11,440 nucleotides of DNA from contig USOK01000030.1 of NCBI GenBank assembly GCA_900556295.1, positions 1 to 11,440 of the forward strand, in the 5' to 3' direction. A model generated the notes under the pieces. It was not told the origin of the DNA, did no database searches, and saw only the letters and a list, made by a program, of their open reading frames with translations. This DNA comes from an uncultured bacterium (GTDB taxonomy: Bacteria; Cyanobacteriota; Vampirovibrionia; Gastranaerophilales; Gastranaerophilaceae). Below, one piece after another: positions 1 to 7,942 of the stretch. The position numbers and the translations under genes were made by a program. The first letter of the stretch is position 1; every line of letters begins with the position of its first letter.

Positions 1-44
1 ATAAAAACTGGCACAATTTTCACTGTACCAGTTTTTATTTTTTT
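1..44. terminator. Bidirectional intrinsic terminator downstream of ahcY
   Basis: A perfect 11-bp inverted repeat (left arm 1-11, right arm 28-38) can extend inward by two more pairs after one mismatch. A T-run follows at 38-44 on the plus strand, and the A-run at 3-7 supplies a U-tract on the minus strand. It lies 17 nt past the ahcY stop, so it can end ahcY transcripts. It could equally end a rightward gene lying left of the window. Confidence 0.85.
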
Positions 45-60
45 AATTTTCAAGTTTTAA

Positions 61-1326
61 TTAAAACTTCCAGCTATGCAAGTATTCTTCTTGTTCTGCA
101 GTCAATGTATCGATTGAAATTCCCATTGATTTTAATTTCAATTCCGCAATTTTTACATCAACTTCATGAGGCAAAGTGTACAATTTCTTTTCCAATTTAC
201 CTTTATTTTTAACCAAGAATTCAATACCCAAAGCTTGGTTTGCAAAGCTCATATCCATTACGCTAGCCGGATGACCTTCTGCTGCAACAAGGTTAACAAG
301 TCTGCCTTCTGCCAACACATAAATTGATTTTCCGTTATTCAATTTGTATTCTTCAAGATTTGGTCTGATTTGTTTAATTTCTGTTGCATAAGCTTTCAAA
401 TCACTAACATTAACTTCCCAATCGAAGTGACCGGCATTTGCGACAAAAGCGCCATCTTTCATTGACAACAAGTGTTTTACATCAACTACATGCTTGTCTC
501 CTGTTACTGTCAAGAAGATATCGCCTTCCTTTGCAGCATCAGCAATTGGCATTACTCTGTAGCCTTCCATAGCAGCTTCAAGAGCTTTAAGCGGATCAAC
601 TTCACAAACAATCACGTTTGCCCCAAGAGCTTTCGCACGAAGAGCACAACCTCTTCCGCACCATCCGTAACCGGAAATTACTACTGTTTTTCCGGCAATC
701 AAAATGTTTGCAGCACGTAAAATTCCGTCAAAAGAACTTTGACCTGTGCCGTATCTGTTATCGTACAAGTGTTTTGTCAAACTTGTATTAACCCCAACTG
801 CAGGGAATTTCAAAGCCCCTTGAGCTTCAAGAGCTTGTAATCTAATAATACCCGTAGTTGTTTCTTCTGTAGAACCAATAACTTTAGACGCAAGCTCAGG
901 ATAGTCAGCATGTATCATTGATACCATATCACATCCGTCATCAATAATAATATCAGGATTGTGATCCAAAGCTTCTCTAATATGTGATTTATATTGTTCA
1001 ACAGATTCTCCGGCTACTGCAAATGTCGGAATTCCGTAATGTTTTACCAATGCAGCCGCAACATCATCTTGTGTAGATAAAGGGTTTGAAGCAACTAAAA
1101 CAGCATCCGCTCCACCTGCTTTCATTACAACACACAAAGCTGCTGTTTCCTTAGTAACGTGAACACAAGCAGACAATCTTAAACCTTTGAAAGGTTGTTC
1201 TTTTATAAATCTTTCTTGGATTTGTTTCAAAACAGGCATATCTTTAAACGCCCATTCAATTTGGTTTTTACCTTGATCTGCCAAGTTTATATCTTTTACA
1301 TCGCATTTCATATCCATTGTTTGCAT
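61..1326 (-). CDS. ahcY: S-adenosylhomocysteine hydrolase (adenosylhomocysteinase)
   Basis: This cytosolic NAD-dependent enzyme reversibly splits S-adenosylhomocysteine into adenosine and homocysteine, relieving product inhibition of methyltransferases. The 421-residue protein has H56 in the N-terminal substrate domain, D130 of the DDGCD motif, E155/E156 in STEETTTG, and K185 with D189/N190 in TKHLYDN. The NAD Rossmann loop GYGWCGRG is at 219-226, GHFD at 299-302, and the closing motif AEGHP with H352 near the C-terminus. The protein ends in SWKF and lacks the longer tail with Lys and Tyr that reaches the neighbouring subunit's NAD in eukaryotic and many bacterial enzymes. It therefore resembles the short archaeal/Thermotoga-like type. 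A TTG lies in frame at 1344, but the ATG at 1326 is preferred because AAAGGAG sits 7 nt upstream of it. The gene is divergent from the GH13 gene and looks monocistronic. Confidence 0.96.
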   Translation of the reverse strand: MQTMDMKCDVKDINLADQGKNQIEWAFKDMPVLKQIQERFIKEQPFKGLRLSACVHVTKETAALCVVMKAGGADAVLVASNPLSTQDDVAAALVKHYGIPTFAVAGESVEQYKSHIREALDHNPDIIIDDGCDMVSMIHADYPELASKVIGSTEETTTGIIRLQALEAQGALKFPAVGVNTSLTKHLYDNRYGTGQSSFDGILRAANILIAGKTVVISGYGWCGRGCALRAKALGANVIVCEVDPLKALEAAMEGYRVMPIADAAKEGDIFLTVTGDKHVVDVKHLLSMKDGAFVANAGHFDWEVNVSDLKAYATEIKQIRPNLEEYKLNNGKSIYVLAEGRLVNLVAAEGHPASVMDMSFANQALGIEFLVKNKGKLEKKLYTLPHEVDVKIAELKLKSMGISIDTLTAEQEEYLHSWKF

Positions 1327-1332
1327 TAATTT

Positions 1333-1340
1333 TCTCCTTT
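1333..1340 (-). promoter_or_regulatory. Shine-Dalgarno of ahcY that decides the start
   Basis: The minus strand reads AAAGGAGA here, 7 nt before the ATG at 1326. The alternative in-frame TTG at 1344 would place this site inside the coding region, so the ATG is the likely start. Confidence 0.8.
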
Positions 1341-1349
1341 TCAAGCTTG

Positions 1350-1358
1350 ATTATAGCA
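1350..1358 (-). promoter_or_regulatory. Extended -10 promoter of ahcY
   Basis: The minus strand reads TGCTATAAT, a consensus -10 with the TGn extension. Transcription would begin near 1343, giving a leader of about 17 nt that just contains the Shine-Dalgarno site. A second TATAAT (1369-1374, minus) lies upstream. No good -35 is visible for either, which fits an extended -10 promoter. Such a short leader leaves no room for an SAH riboswitch. Confidence 0.55.
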
Positions 1359-1401
1359 AGAACATAACATTATAACTTTTTTTGTAAAAATTTCTTAATA
1401 A

Positions 1402-1407
1402 TATAAT
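1402..1407 (+). promoter_or_regulatory. Candidate -10 box for the GH13 gene
   Basis: A TATAAT hexamer lies 62 nt before the GTG start in an AT-rich divergent spacer. A -35 cannot be fixed: TTGTAA at 1382-1387 gives only a 14-nt spacer. The surrounding alternating A/T sequence makes chance matches likely. Confidence 0.35.
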
Positions 1408-1468
1408 ATATTATGACAAAAATTTTTCTTCACTTGAGTTATAAATGGAGTAGTAAGGAGTTTTTCAC

Positions 1469-4400
1469 GTGAAAGTCAGTTTAAATTTAAATCAACCCAA
1501 AACAAGAAACAATGTGAATTTTGAAGGTTACAAGCCGACAAAATCTCAATATGGAGATAGAGAATACGAATTTAACTATGTCTACGACGACAACAAGTAC
1601 GATTGCTATTTGGAACTTTTTTCTGTCGGGCAAGACAACAATAACAACTACTATGTAACTGACATTTTGAGAAAATACGATGCAGATCCATACAGCAACG
1701 AGCATGGAATTAAACTCCAAAGTGGGAAACCGACAAAAGTAGACCTTGCCGGAGATTACGACATTGCTCCGGACGAAGCTTTTGCATACCACTACAAACT
1801 TTATCCGAAAGGAACTCATGGAGCTCCTGCATATGCACTTGATGCAGGAAACAAGATTGACGAAAGAGCTTCTAAAAATACAGCTCATGACATTTATAAT
1901 ATTGTTTCTGACAGAGTTTCAACCTCCACAAAAGGTGGGGCTATGAAGCTTATTATCCCTGATAACTACAATGTTATTTGGAAATATGACGACAAAAACA
2001 ATGTTGTAATGAAATCTCCGGAAGAAATTACATCAGTACTAAAATCTTCTAAAAACTTTGCCAACAAAATCGGCGGATCTCTTGCCGGAATCGAAAAAGA
2101 CTTAGATGACGGAAAACTTAACAACTTCACAAGAGTTATCACAACTCCATTATTCACCGATGACAGCTTATCTGCTCACGCATACTGGAATAAAAACTGC
2201 TTCCAAATGGCAAATTCTTTAGGAAACATCAACAACTACACTTCTTTGCAAAAAAAATTGTTTGCAAAAGGCATGAACCTAGTATCTGACGGCGCATACG
2301 TAAACGAAGGATTGGAAGGTATACACTTCCAACACGTTTTGAAATGGGGCGACAAATCTCCTTATTTCAACTGGTTCAACATTTCAGGACTTCAAGACAG
2401 TCCGCTCAGCCTTGGCGTATTTGGGAAAAAACTTAACCACGTGACGCATAGATTAATCAATTCTCCATACAAATTCGTTCAGAAAAAAGATGGCACTATT
2501 GAAGTAAAAAAATCTTCAAACTACGATAAAAATAAACCGACATATATTCAAATCTATGATGACAGACTCGTTGATGCAGACAAACTTTCTGACAAAGAAC
2601 TAATCAAAGCATACAAGCATTTGGACAAAGATTATTTAGACATTAATACTCACAACGATACTGTTGTTCCATACAGCTTTAAAATCAACCCCGAAACATA
2701 TAAACGCAACATAAAACTATTGAGTGACTACAACAAAAACGCTAAAGATGGACAAAAACTGGATCTAAAAAGTGGAGAAGCTACTCGTGCAGTTGCGCAA
2801 TTTGAATATTTCGGTCTTGACGGCAAACACGAAAGTGGATTCTATACTTGGGATGCAAACCCTGATATCGCAAAATTAAACTTCGTTCCATCTCACGCTG
2901 ACACTCAATCTCTTAGAAATATTGTTGACCCAGAAGAACGTTCAGCAAAAACAAAATTACTAAAACAAAAAAACATGGAAGTTCAGGACTATGCTGTTTC
3001 TTCTGCTAAATACTGGACAAAGAAAACTAACCAAATTTTGAACTTGAATGTTGCTCAACATTTGAAAAATATTAACAGCAAAAATCCGGAAGAAATTGTT
3101 AAACTTATTGAAAAACAATCCGATGGAAAAGTTTTCCCTAAAGATTTGAGACTTTCTGAAAAAGTTGTTAAAAATGTATTAAACGATTCATACGACTTAA
3201 ACGGAACTGATACAGTCGACTTGTACAAAGACGCAATTGTCCAAGGTTTAATGGATTTACCACTTGATTCAATTGAAATTGGCGACGATATCGCAAGCGT
3301 ATTGAGTTCTCCTTATGTTTCTAAAAGAGCTAATATAGAAGATGAAATCGGCACTTCAAGATACGAAATATTCAAAGGAAACAACCAACATATCAACCCA
3401 GAATACAGAAAAGCTTATGAACTAACTGATCAAATGTACACTAAAGAAATGAATGCTTTGGCAACAGAAGTTTTAAATGCAGTTGAAGCCAAACTTCCAA
3501 ATGACAGCAAATTACACAACGAGTATGGAAATGCAACTCCTTACGGCAAATATGTAATCCCACTATTAACTGCGGAAATTGCACGTTTTGCCGTTATCAA
3601 AGGAGTTGATCCGAAAGCAGAATTTTCATTCGACGAAAAAACCGGTGAAATCGCCTACAACTACAATGAATTGAAAAAAACTTCTCTTGCAGGAATGGGA
3701 ATTATTGCCGACAGTCCAGAAGATGAAGCGATTTCAGTTGTAAAAAAATTAAGAAAAAACATAAATAAAATCGGATCTTCTGACAAAGAGAAATTGGAAA
3801 AAGCATTATTAAAATCAATTCAAGGCACAAATGCTAATAGTTTCAAGCTTGCAGATATGATTATCGACCGAACCCAAGCAGGTTTAGACTGGAGAATTGA
3901 CGCAACAAAAGATATCGGCGATATTGAATCTGTCAGAAACCAAAAAACAGATTTTGAATTTACTTGGAACCAAATTATAAAATTCTGGTCAAAATTTACT
4001 GATGCCGTAAAAGAATACCACCCAGATGCATATATTGCAGCCGAAGTAACTGATGAAGGCTCAATATATCAAAAAGGTTACGGCTCAAAATCCGGCTCAA
4101 GATTTGGTGACTCTAAAGAAGCTGTAAAAAAATTAATCAATGAAGCTGGTTTTACAACAACAGCAAACTACACTTACTTCTCTTCTACTTTAACAGGTAT
4201 TTTCGGCAAATTATTTGCGGATGAAAATGGTGTTGAAAGGGGTACAGAACAAGGTGAAACAATTCTAAAGCAACTTGTCGGAGAAGGCAACTTCTTAAAC
4301 TCAGAACCGTTAGAATCATTAATGTACACATACACATTTGCAGGCAACCACGACAAATGCCGTGCACTTGACGGTTTTTCAATGGATATGGGTTTGGTTT

Positions 4401-5653
4401 ACTCTGATTTAACTGACCCTGCGAACTATGATTACAGAAGCAGAGCCTACAAAGTTCTTCACGGAATGGGCTACGGCGACAACCCTAGCAGAGGCGAAGT
4501 TGACGGATTTAACTATGACCGTGTAAGCAACCTCGCAATTGCGAAAAGTGAATCAATTATCAGCGGAATGGGCAAGGCCAAAGAAAGAATTGGATTGAAC
4601 CACGAAAGGAAAGAATACATTTATAGCAAAATGCTTGAAGCTATCAAAAATCTTTCTAACAGCCGTCATTTAGGTAAAGTATACGAAGCCGACGGATTTG
4701 GCACCAAAGATTACAATATCGCACTAGACATTGTTTTAAGCGAAATGGATTACATTGAACCTGACAAAAACAAACGTCTAAACGCTGATGAAAAGAAAAA
4801 ACTCAAAGATGAAACAATGCACAGAATTATTGACCCAGCAATGTCAAAACTTTTAGGTCAAACAAAATTCTTAGTTGCATTGACAGGGAACCCTACATTG
4901 TTTGCGGGTGACGAATTAGGTTCTACAGGTTACGAAACAACAACAAAAAACATATACTTACAAAACAGAAACGTAATCCATAATGAATGGATTAATCCGG
5001 AAGATTCTAATTACAAAGAGTTTGTAAAAGTATTCAAAGACAATATGGATTACCAATTTGCACTAAGAAAACGTCCTGAGCTTGAACCTTTAAACTCCGG
5101 AGCACCATTCGCATTAAAAGAACAAAGTGCAAAATTTGAAAAACTTATCTATAACGATGAATTAGACCATTCTAAAGGTTTAAGAGGCAAAGAAACCGGA
5201 GAAACAAAGGTTTCTGCATTGTTAAGACAATGCCCTGATGGAAGAATGACAATTTCTGTATTCAACACAGCAGGTTTGAACCACGAATATGACAAATATT
5301 ATGATCCAGCGAGATTAACTCTTGAACATATTGACCTTAACGAAGGCTACGGTGGAAATGCAGGTGTAAAATACGGCTTACGCCCTGGAATGGAATTTAA
5401 GAATGCCGACAAAAATGACCAAACTGTATACAAAGTTAATGATTACAACCAAATTGTGGCTGATGGCAACAAACCAATTTCATTCAAAGATTCAACATTA
5501 ATTTTGTATAGCATTGGGAATAACAATCAACCAAGCTTTACCGGCAGACGCACAATGTACAATCCTCAATATAACTTTGTGTCAAACCCATACGCACAAA
5601 TTAATAAAATTGAGCATAATGTTGGTGAAAAATTAACTCTTTTAAGCAGATAA
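1469..5653 (+). CDS. Very large GH13 (alpha-amylase superfamily) glycosidase-like protein with interrupted barrel
   Basis: This 1394-residue protein probably acts on alpha-glucans; substrate and reaction type are not identifiable. Residues 1 to about 190 look like a beta-rich N-terminal domain. The barrel begins near GGSLAGI and has a region I-like DGAYVNE (D274-E280). The nucleophile strand is WRIDATKD (R809, D811), the acid/base strand AAEV (E859), and the transition-state stabiliser is in AGNHD (H961, D962). LFAGDELG (G1147-E1149) matches the later GH13 segment. So the Asp/Glu/Asp triad is present. The spacing is not normal: helix VQDYAVSSAKYW (505-516) should directly precede the nucleophile strand but lies about 290 residues before it, and regions IV and GDE are also about 185 residues apart. 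Region I lacks the usual NH. There is no signal peptide, so a cytosolic location is inferred. The start is GTG with AAGGAG 8 nt upstream (1455-1460). It could be a hydrolase, transglycosidase or inactive homologue. Confidence 0.8.
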   Translation: MKVSLNLNQPKTRNNVNFEGYKPTKSQYGDREYEFNYVYDDNKYDCYLELFSVGQDNNNNYYVTDILRKYDADPYSNEHGIKLQSGKPTKVDLAGDYDIAPDEAFAYHYKLYPKGTHGAPAYALDAGNKIDERASKNTAHDIYNIVSDRVSTSTKGGAMKLIIPDNYNVIWKYDDKNNVVMKSPEEITSVLKSSKNFANKIGGSLAGIEKDLDDGKLNNFTRVITTPLFTDDSLSAHAYWNKNCFQMANSLGNINNYTSLQKKLFAKGMNLVSDGAYVNEGLEGIHFQHVLKWGDKSPYFNWFNISGLQDSPLSLGVFGKKLNHVTHRLINSPYKFVQKKDGTIEVKKSSNYDKNKPTYIQIYDDRLVDADKLSDKELIKAYKHLDKDYLDINTHNDTVVPYSFKINPETYKRNIKLLSDYNKNAKDGQKLDLKSGEATRAVAQFEYFGLDGKHESGFYTWDANPDIAKLNFVPSHADTQSLRNIVDPEERSAKTKLLKQKNMEVQDYAVSSAKYWTKKTNQILNLNVAQHLKNINSKNPEEIVKLIEKQSDGKVFPKDLRLSEKVVKNVLNDSYDLNGTDTVDLYKDAIVQGLMDLPLDSIEIGDDIASVLSSPYVSKRANIEDEIGTSRYEIFKGNNQHINPEYRKAYELTDQMYTKEMNALATEVLNAVEAKLPNDSKLHNEYGNATPYGKYVIPLLTAEIARFAVIKGVDPKAEFSFDEKTGEIAYNYNELKKTSLAGMGIIADSPEDEAISVVKKLRKNINKIGSSDKEKLEKALLKSIQGTNANSFKLADMIIDRTQAGLDWRIDATKDIGDIESVRNQKTDFEFTWNQIIKFWSKFTDAVKEYHPDAYIAAEVTDEGSIYQKGYGSKSGSRFGDSKEAVKKLINEAGFTTTANYTYFSSTLTGIFGKLFADENGVERGTEQGETILKQLVGEGNFLNSEPLESLMYTYTFAGNHDKCRALDGFSMDMGLVYSDLTDPANYDYRSRAYKVLHGMGYGDNPSRGEVDGFNYDRVSNLAIAKSESIISGMGKAKERIGLNHERKEYIYSKMLEAIKNLSNSRHLGKVYEADGFGTKDYNIALDIVLSEMDYIEPDKNKRLNADEKKKLKDETMHRIIDPAMSKLLGQTKFLVALTGNPTLFAGDELGSTGYETTTKNIYLQNRNVIHNEWINPEDSNYKEFVKVFKDNMDYQFALRKRPELEPLNSGAPFALKEQSAKFEKLIYNDELDHSKGLRGKETGETKVSALLRQCPDGRMTISVFNTAGLNHEYDKYYDPARLTLEHIDLNEGYGGNAGVKYGLRPGMEFKNADKNDQTVYKVNDYNQIVADGNKPISFKDSTLILYSIGNNNQPSFTGRRTMYNPQYNFVSNPYAQINKIEHNVGEKLTLLSR

Positions 5654-5697
5654 AATTAATCATTACCCCAACTGTTAGATGCTAGGAAAAATTTGTG
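5654..5697. other. Short convergent spacer with no clear terminator
   Basis: The GH13 and TPR genes converge across 44 nt. I see no stable hairpin plus T-run here, so how the two transcripts end is unresolved. Confidence 0.5.
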
Positions 5698-6669
5698 CTA
5701 CTTTATAAGTTTTGTTTTTATCAAAAACCAAGTTATAAATTCAGCAATAGCATTAACTAATAAAAATAGCAGTAACAAAATCGTTACAATAATAACAGCT
5801 TTATAAATTAAAATATTATTAGTTTGTTCAAAATGCTTAACTGAGAACTTTAAAATATGCTTTGAAAGCGGAAACCAAATTGCAATAATAAAAAATACAA
5901 GCTTTGGTTTATCTAAAATTGGTCCAAATAATTTATTCAAATATTTAAACTTAAATTTATAGTATCTGGTTGACGCTTTTGTTGCTAAGTAAAGATTATC
6001 TTTATACAACTTTTCACTTGGATTGATCTCAATAGCCTGTTTCAAATATTTCTTTGCGACATCCGGCTCTCCATTATTTAGCAAGAAAACCCCATAATTA
6101 TTTAAAATAATGCAATCTTCTGGGGCTAATTCTACAGCCTTTCTATATTCTTCATTTGCATCTTGAACTTTTCCTAATTCAGACAAAGTATCTGCATAAA
6201 GTCTATGCCAATTTGCAACTTCCGGATACCGAAAAACAAGTTCTTTTATAACTACTTCAGCACTATGAAAGTCTTTTTTCTTACTTACCAAATAATCAGC
6301 CCAATAATACATTGTAATTGGGTTATCAGAATTTAAGTTCAATGCTATTTGATAGTATCTTTCTGCTTTTTTAAGCTTGTTCAACGCTTCATAACAATAA
6401 CCTAATTCTGCGAAACCATAATCATTCTCAGGCTGAAGTTCTACTGCCTTTGACAAATATTTAATAGCATCTTTATAGCATCCATACTTTTTATAGTACA
6501 AGGCAATTTGATAATATGCATAATCGCAGTCAGGATATAAAGAAATTACCTCTAAGAATTTTTGGAAGGCTTCTTGTTCACCCAAATCCAATGCTTCTCT
6601 TAATAAAGTATCACAATCTACACCATAAACAATATTCTTTTCAGAGTTATCTATTTCCTTATCACACAT
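5698..6669 (-). CDS. TPR-repeat protein with two C-terminal membrane segments
   Basis: This is a 323-residue protein of unknown specific role. Tetratricopeptide repeats fill about residues 48-218. Clear 34-residue units start at D48, N82, V151 and C185, each with the AxxYxxAxxLxP-type pattern (for example AIKYLSKAVELQP at 68-80). A more diverged unit lies between 116 and 150. After a basic stretch (231-246) come two hydrophobic stretches, about 257-269 and 290-315, with a basic end (KTKLIK). A cytosolic TPR scaffold held at the membrane is therefore likely. There is no N-terminal signal. It starts 11 nt after the ychF stop with TAAGGAA in the gap, so it is translated from the ychF transcript. 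A role linked to YchF is only suggested by position. It could equally be a general adaptor for a membrane complex. Confidence 0.8.
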   Translation of the reverse strand: MCDKEIDNSEKNIVYGVDCDTLLREALDLGEQEAFQKFLEVISLYPDCDYAYYQIALYYKKYGCYKDAIKYLSKAVELQPENDYGFAELGYCYEALNKLKKAERYYQIALNLNSDNPITMYYWADYLVSKKKDFHSAEVVIKELVFRYPEVANWHRLYADTLSELGKVQDANEEYRKAVELAPEDCIILNNYGVFLLNNGEPDVAKKYLKQAIEINPSEKLYKDNLYLATKASTRYYKFKFKYLNKLFGPILDKPKLVFFIIAIWFPLSKHILKFSVKHFEQTNNILIYKAVIIVTILLLLFLLVNAIAEFITWFLIKTKLIK

Positions 6670-6680
6670 AGAATTCCTTA

Positions 6681-7778
6681 TTACACTGAAAATCTAAAAT
6701 GTACCAAGTCACCATCTTGTACAACGTAGTCTTTACCTTCTAAGCGGGTTACACCTTTATCCTTGCAAGCTGAATAAGAACCGTTTTTAACAAACTCTTC
6801 GTAAGGAGTAATTTCTGCTCTGATAAATCCTTTTTCAAAGTCTGTATGAATTACACCGGCAGCCTGAGGAGCTTTTGCTCCGGCAGGAATTGTCCAAGCG
6901 TGAACTTCCTTTTCGCCAGCAGTAATAAATGTTCTCAAATTCAATAGACTGTAAACCGACTTAATCATACGGTTAATTCCGCTATCTTCAACGCCTAAAT
7001 CGTGTAAGTATTCAGTTGCCTCTTCCGGAGAAAGTTCTGCCAACTCTTCCTCTATTCTTGCAGAAATAATTACCATTTCTGCCCCATGGGCACTAGCATA
7101 TTCTCCTACTTTCTTAGTATAATCGTTTCCGTCTTTCAAGTCGAATTCAGAAACATTCGCCGCGTAAATTACAGGTTTTGTTGACATCAAATTCAAGCTT
7201 TTTGCAACAGGAATTTCGTCTTCATTGAAATGATCATTTACATTAATAAATGACGCTCCTTCAAGCAATTTTTGCATTTTTTCAAGTACTGACAACAATA
7301 GAACTGCTTCTTTATCACCCGATTTTGCGACTTTAGCAACCTTTGCAATTTGTTTTTCTACAGATGCCATATCAGCAAGTGCCAATTCGGTGTTAATTAT
7401 CTCTATATCATCCAACGGATCAACTTTACCAGAAACGTGAATTGTATTAGGATCATCAAAACATCTTACAACCTGAATTATCGCATCAACTTCTCTGATA
7501 TTGTGCAAAAACTGGTTTCCAAGACCTTCACCTTTACTTGCACCCTTTACAAGCCCTGCAATATCAACAAACTCAATTGCTGTCGGAATAATCACATCAG
7601 TTTTACAAAGTTCTGCAAGTTTTTGCAATCTTTCATCTGGCACATTAACAACTCCAACATTCGGCTCAATGGTACAAAATGGATAATTTGCACTCTGAGC
7701 GTTTTTTGCACTTGTCAAAGCGTTAAATAAAGTTGATTTTCCAACATTCGGTAATCCTACAATTCCGGTTCTAAGCAT
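6681..7778 (-). CDS. ychF: Redox-regulated ATPase YchF (Obg-family, OLA1-like)
   Basis: YchF is a universal P-loop NTPase that prefers ATP to GTP and associates with ribosomes, where it is implicated in translation and stress responses. The 365 residues, the normal family length, show Walker A GLPNVGKST (8-16), the diagnostic YPFCTIEPN (32-40) and DIAGL (72-76). In place of the GTP-specifying NKxD there is NVSE (208-211), the hallmark of the ATP-preferring YchF branch. H114 aligns with the family's catalytic histidine, and C35 with the redox-sensitive cysteine described for E. coli YchF, from memory. The C-terminal TGS-type domain spans about 280-363. The ATG is preceded by AAGGAA with an 8-nt spacer. 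It is the first gene of a pair with the TPR gene and is preceded by its own putative promoter. Confidence 0.96.
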   Translation of the reverse strand: MLRTGIVGLPNVGKSTLFNALTSAKNAQSANYPFCTIEPNVGVVNVPDERLQKLAELCKTDVIIPTAIEFVDIAGLVKGASKGEGLGNQFLHNIREVDAIIQVVRCFDDPNTIHVSGKVDPLDDIEIINTELALADMASVEKQIAKVAKVAKSGDKEAVLLLSVLEKMQKLLEGASFINVNDHFNEDEIPVAKSLNLMSTKPVIYAANVSEFDLKDGNDYTKKVGEYASAHGAEMVIISARIEEELAELSPEEATEYLHDLGVEDSGINRMIKSVYSLLNLRTFITAGEKEVHAWTIPAGAKAPQAAGVIHTDFEKGFIRAEITPYEEFVKNGSYSACKDKGVTRLEGKDYVVQDGDLVHFRFSV

Positions 7779-7816
7779 ATTTATATTTCCTTTTTCTTAT
7801 TCTTTCACTACAAATA

Positions 7817-7825
7817 ATTCTAACA
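7817..7825 (-). promoter_or_regulatory. Putative extended -10 promoter of ychF-TPR
   Basis: The minus strand reads TGTTAGAAT: TG, one base, then a five-of-six -10 match. The expected start near 7810 leaves a leader of about 32 nt containing the Shine-Dalgarno. It lies between the speD terminator and ychF, which fits an independent transcript. Confidence 0.45.
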
Positions 7826-7866
7826 TAAATATAAACAGTAAAACATTAGGATAAATTAACTCATTT

Positions 7867-7900
7867 AAAAAGCGCTATTTAAGTGAGTAAAAATAGCGCT
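7867..7900 (-). terminator. Intrinsic terminator of speD
   Basis: A perfect 10-bp stem pairs AGCGCTATTT (7871-7880) with AAATAGCGCT (7891-7900) around a 10-nt loop. On the minus strand it is followed by TTTT (7867-7870). It lies about 42 nt past the speD stop and separates speD from ychF. Confidence 0.85.
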
Positions 7901-7942
7901 AATCAAAATATTTATCCAATAGACATAAAAACTTCTTAATCC

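Noticed and set aside
1327..1344. In-frame TTG extending ahcY by six codons
   Set aside because: The extension covers the AAAGGAG Shine-Dalgarno of the downstream ATG and adds only basic residues untypical of the family.
1327..1468. SAH riboswitch upstream of ahcY
   Set aside because: The putative promoter leaves a leader of only about 17 nt, and the spacer shows no conserved pseudoknot-like GC-rich structure.
1487..1888. 133-codon minus-strand open frame inside the GH13 gene
   Set aside because: It is an antisense shadow: low-complexity Val/Ser/Cys-rich translation, no ribosome site, and the opposite strand encodes a long plausible protein.
7350..7730. 126-codon plus-strand open frame opposite ychF
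   Set aside because: It lies wholly antisense to a highly conserved gene, has a Cys/Asn/Ile-rich composition, and has no Shine-Dalgarno.
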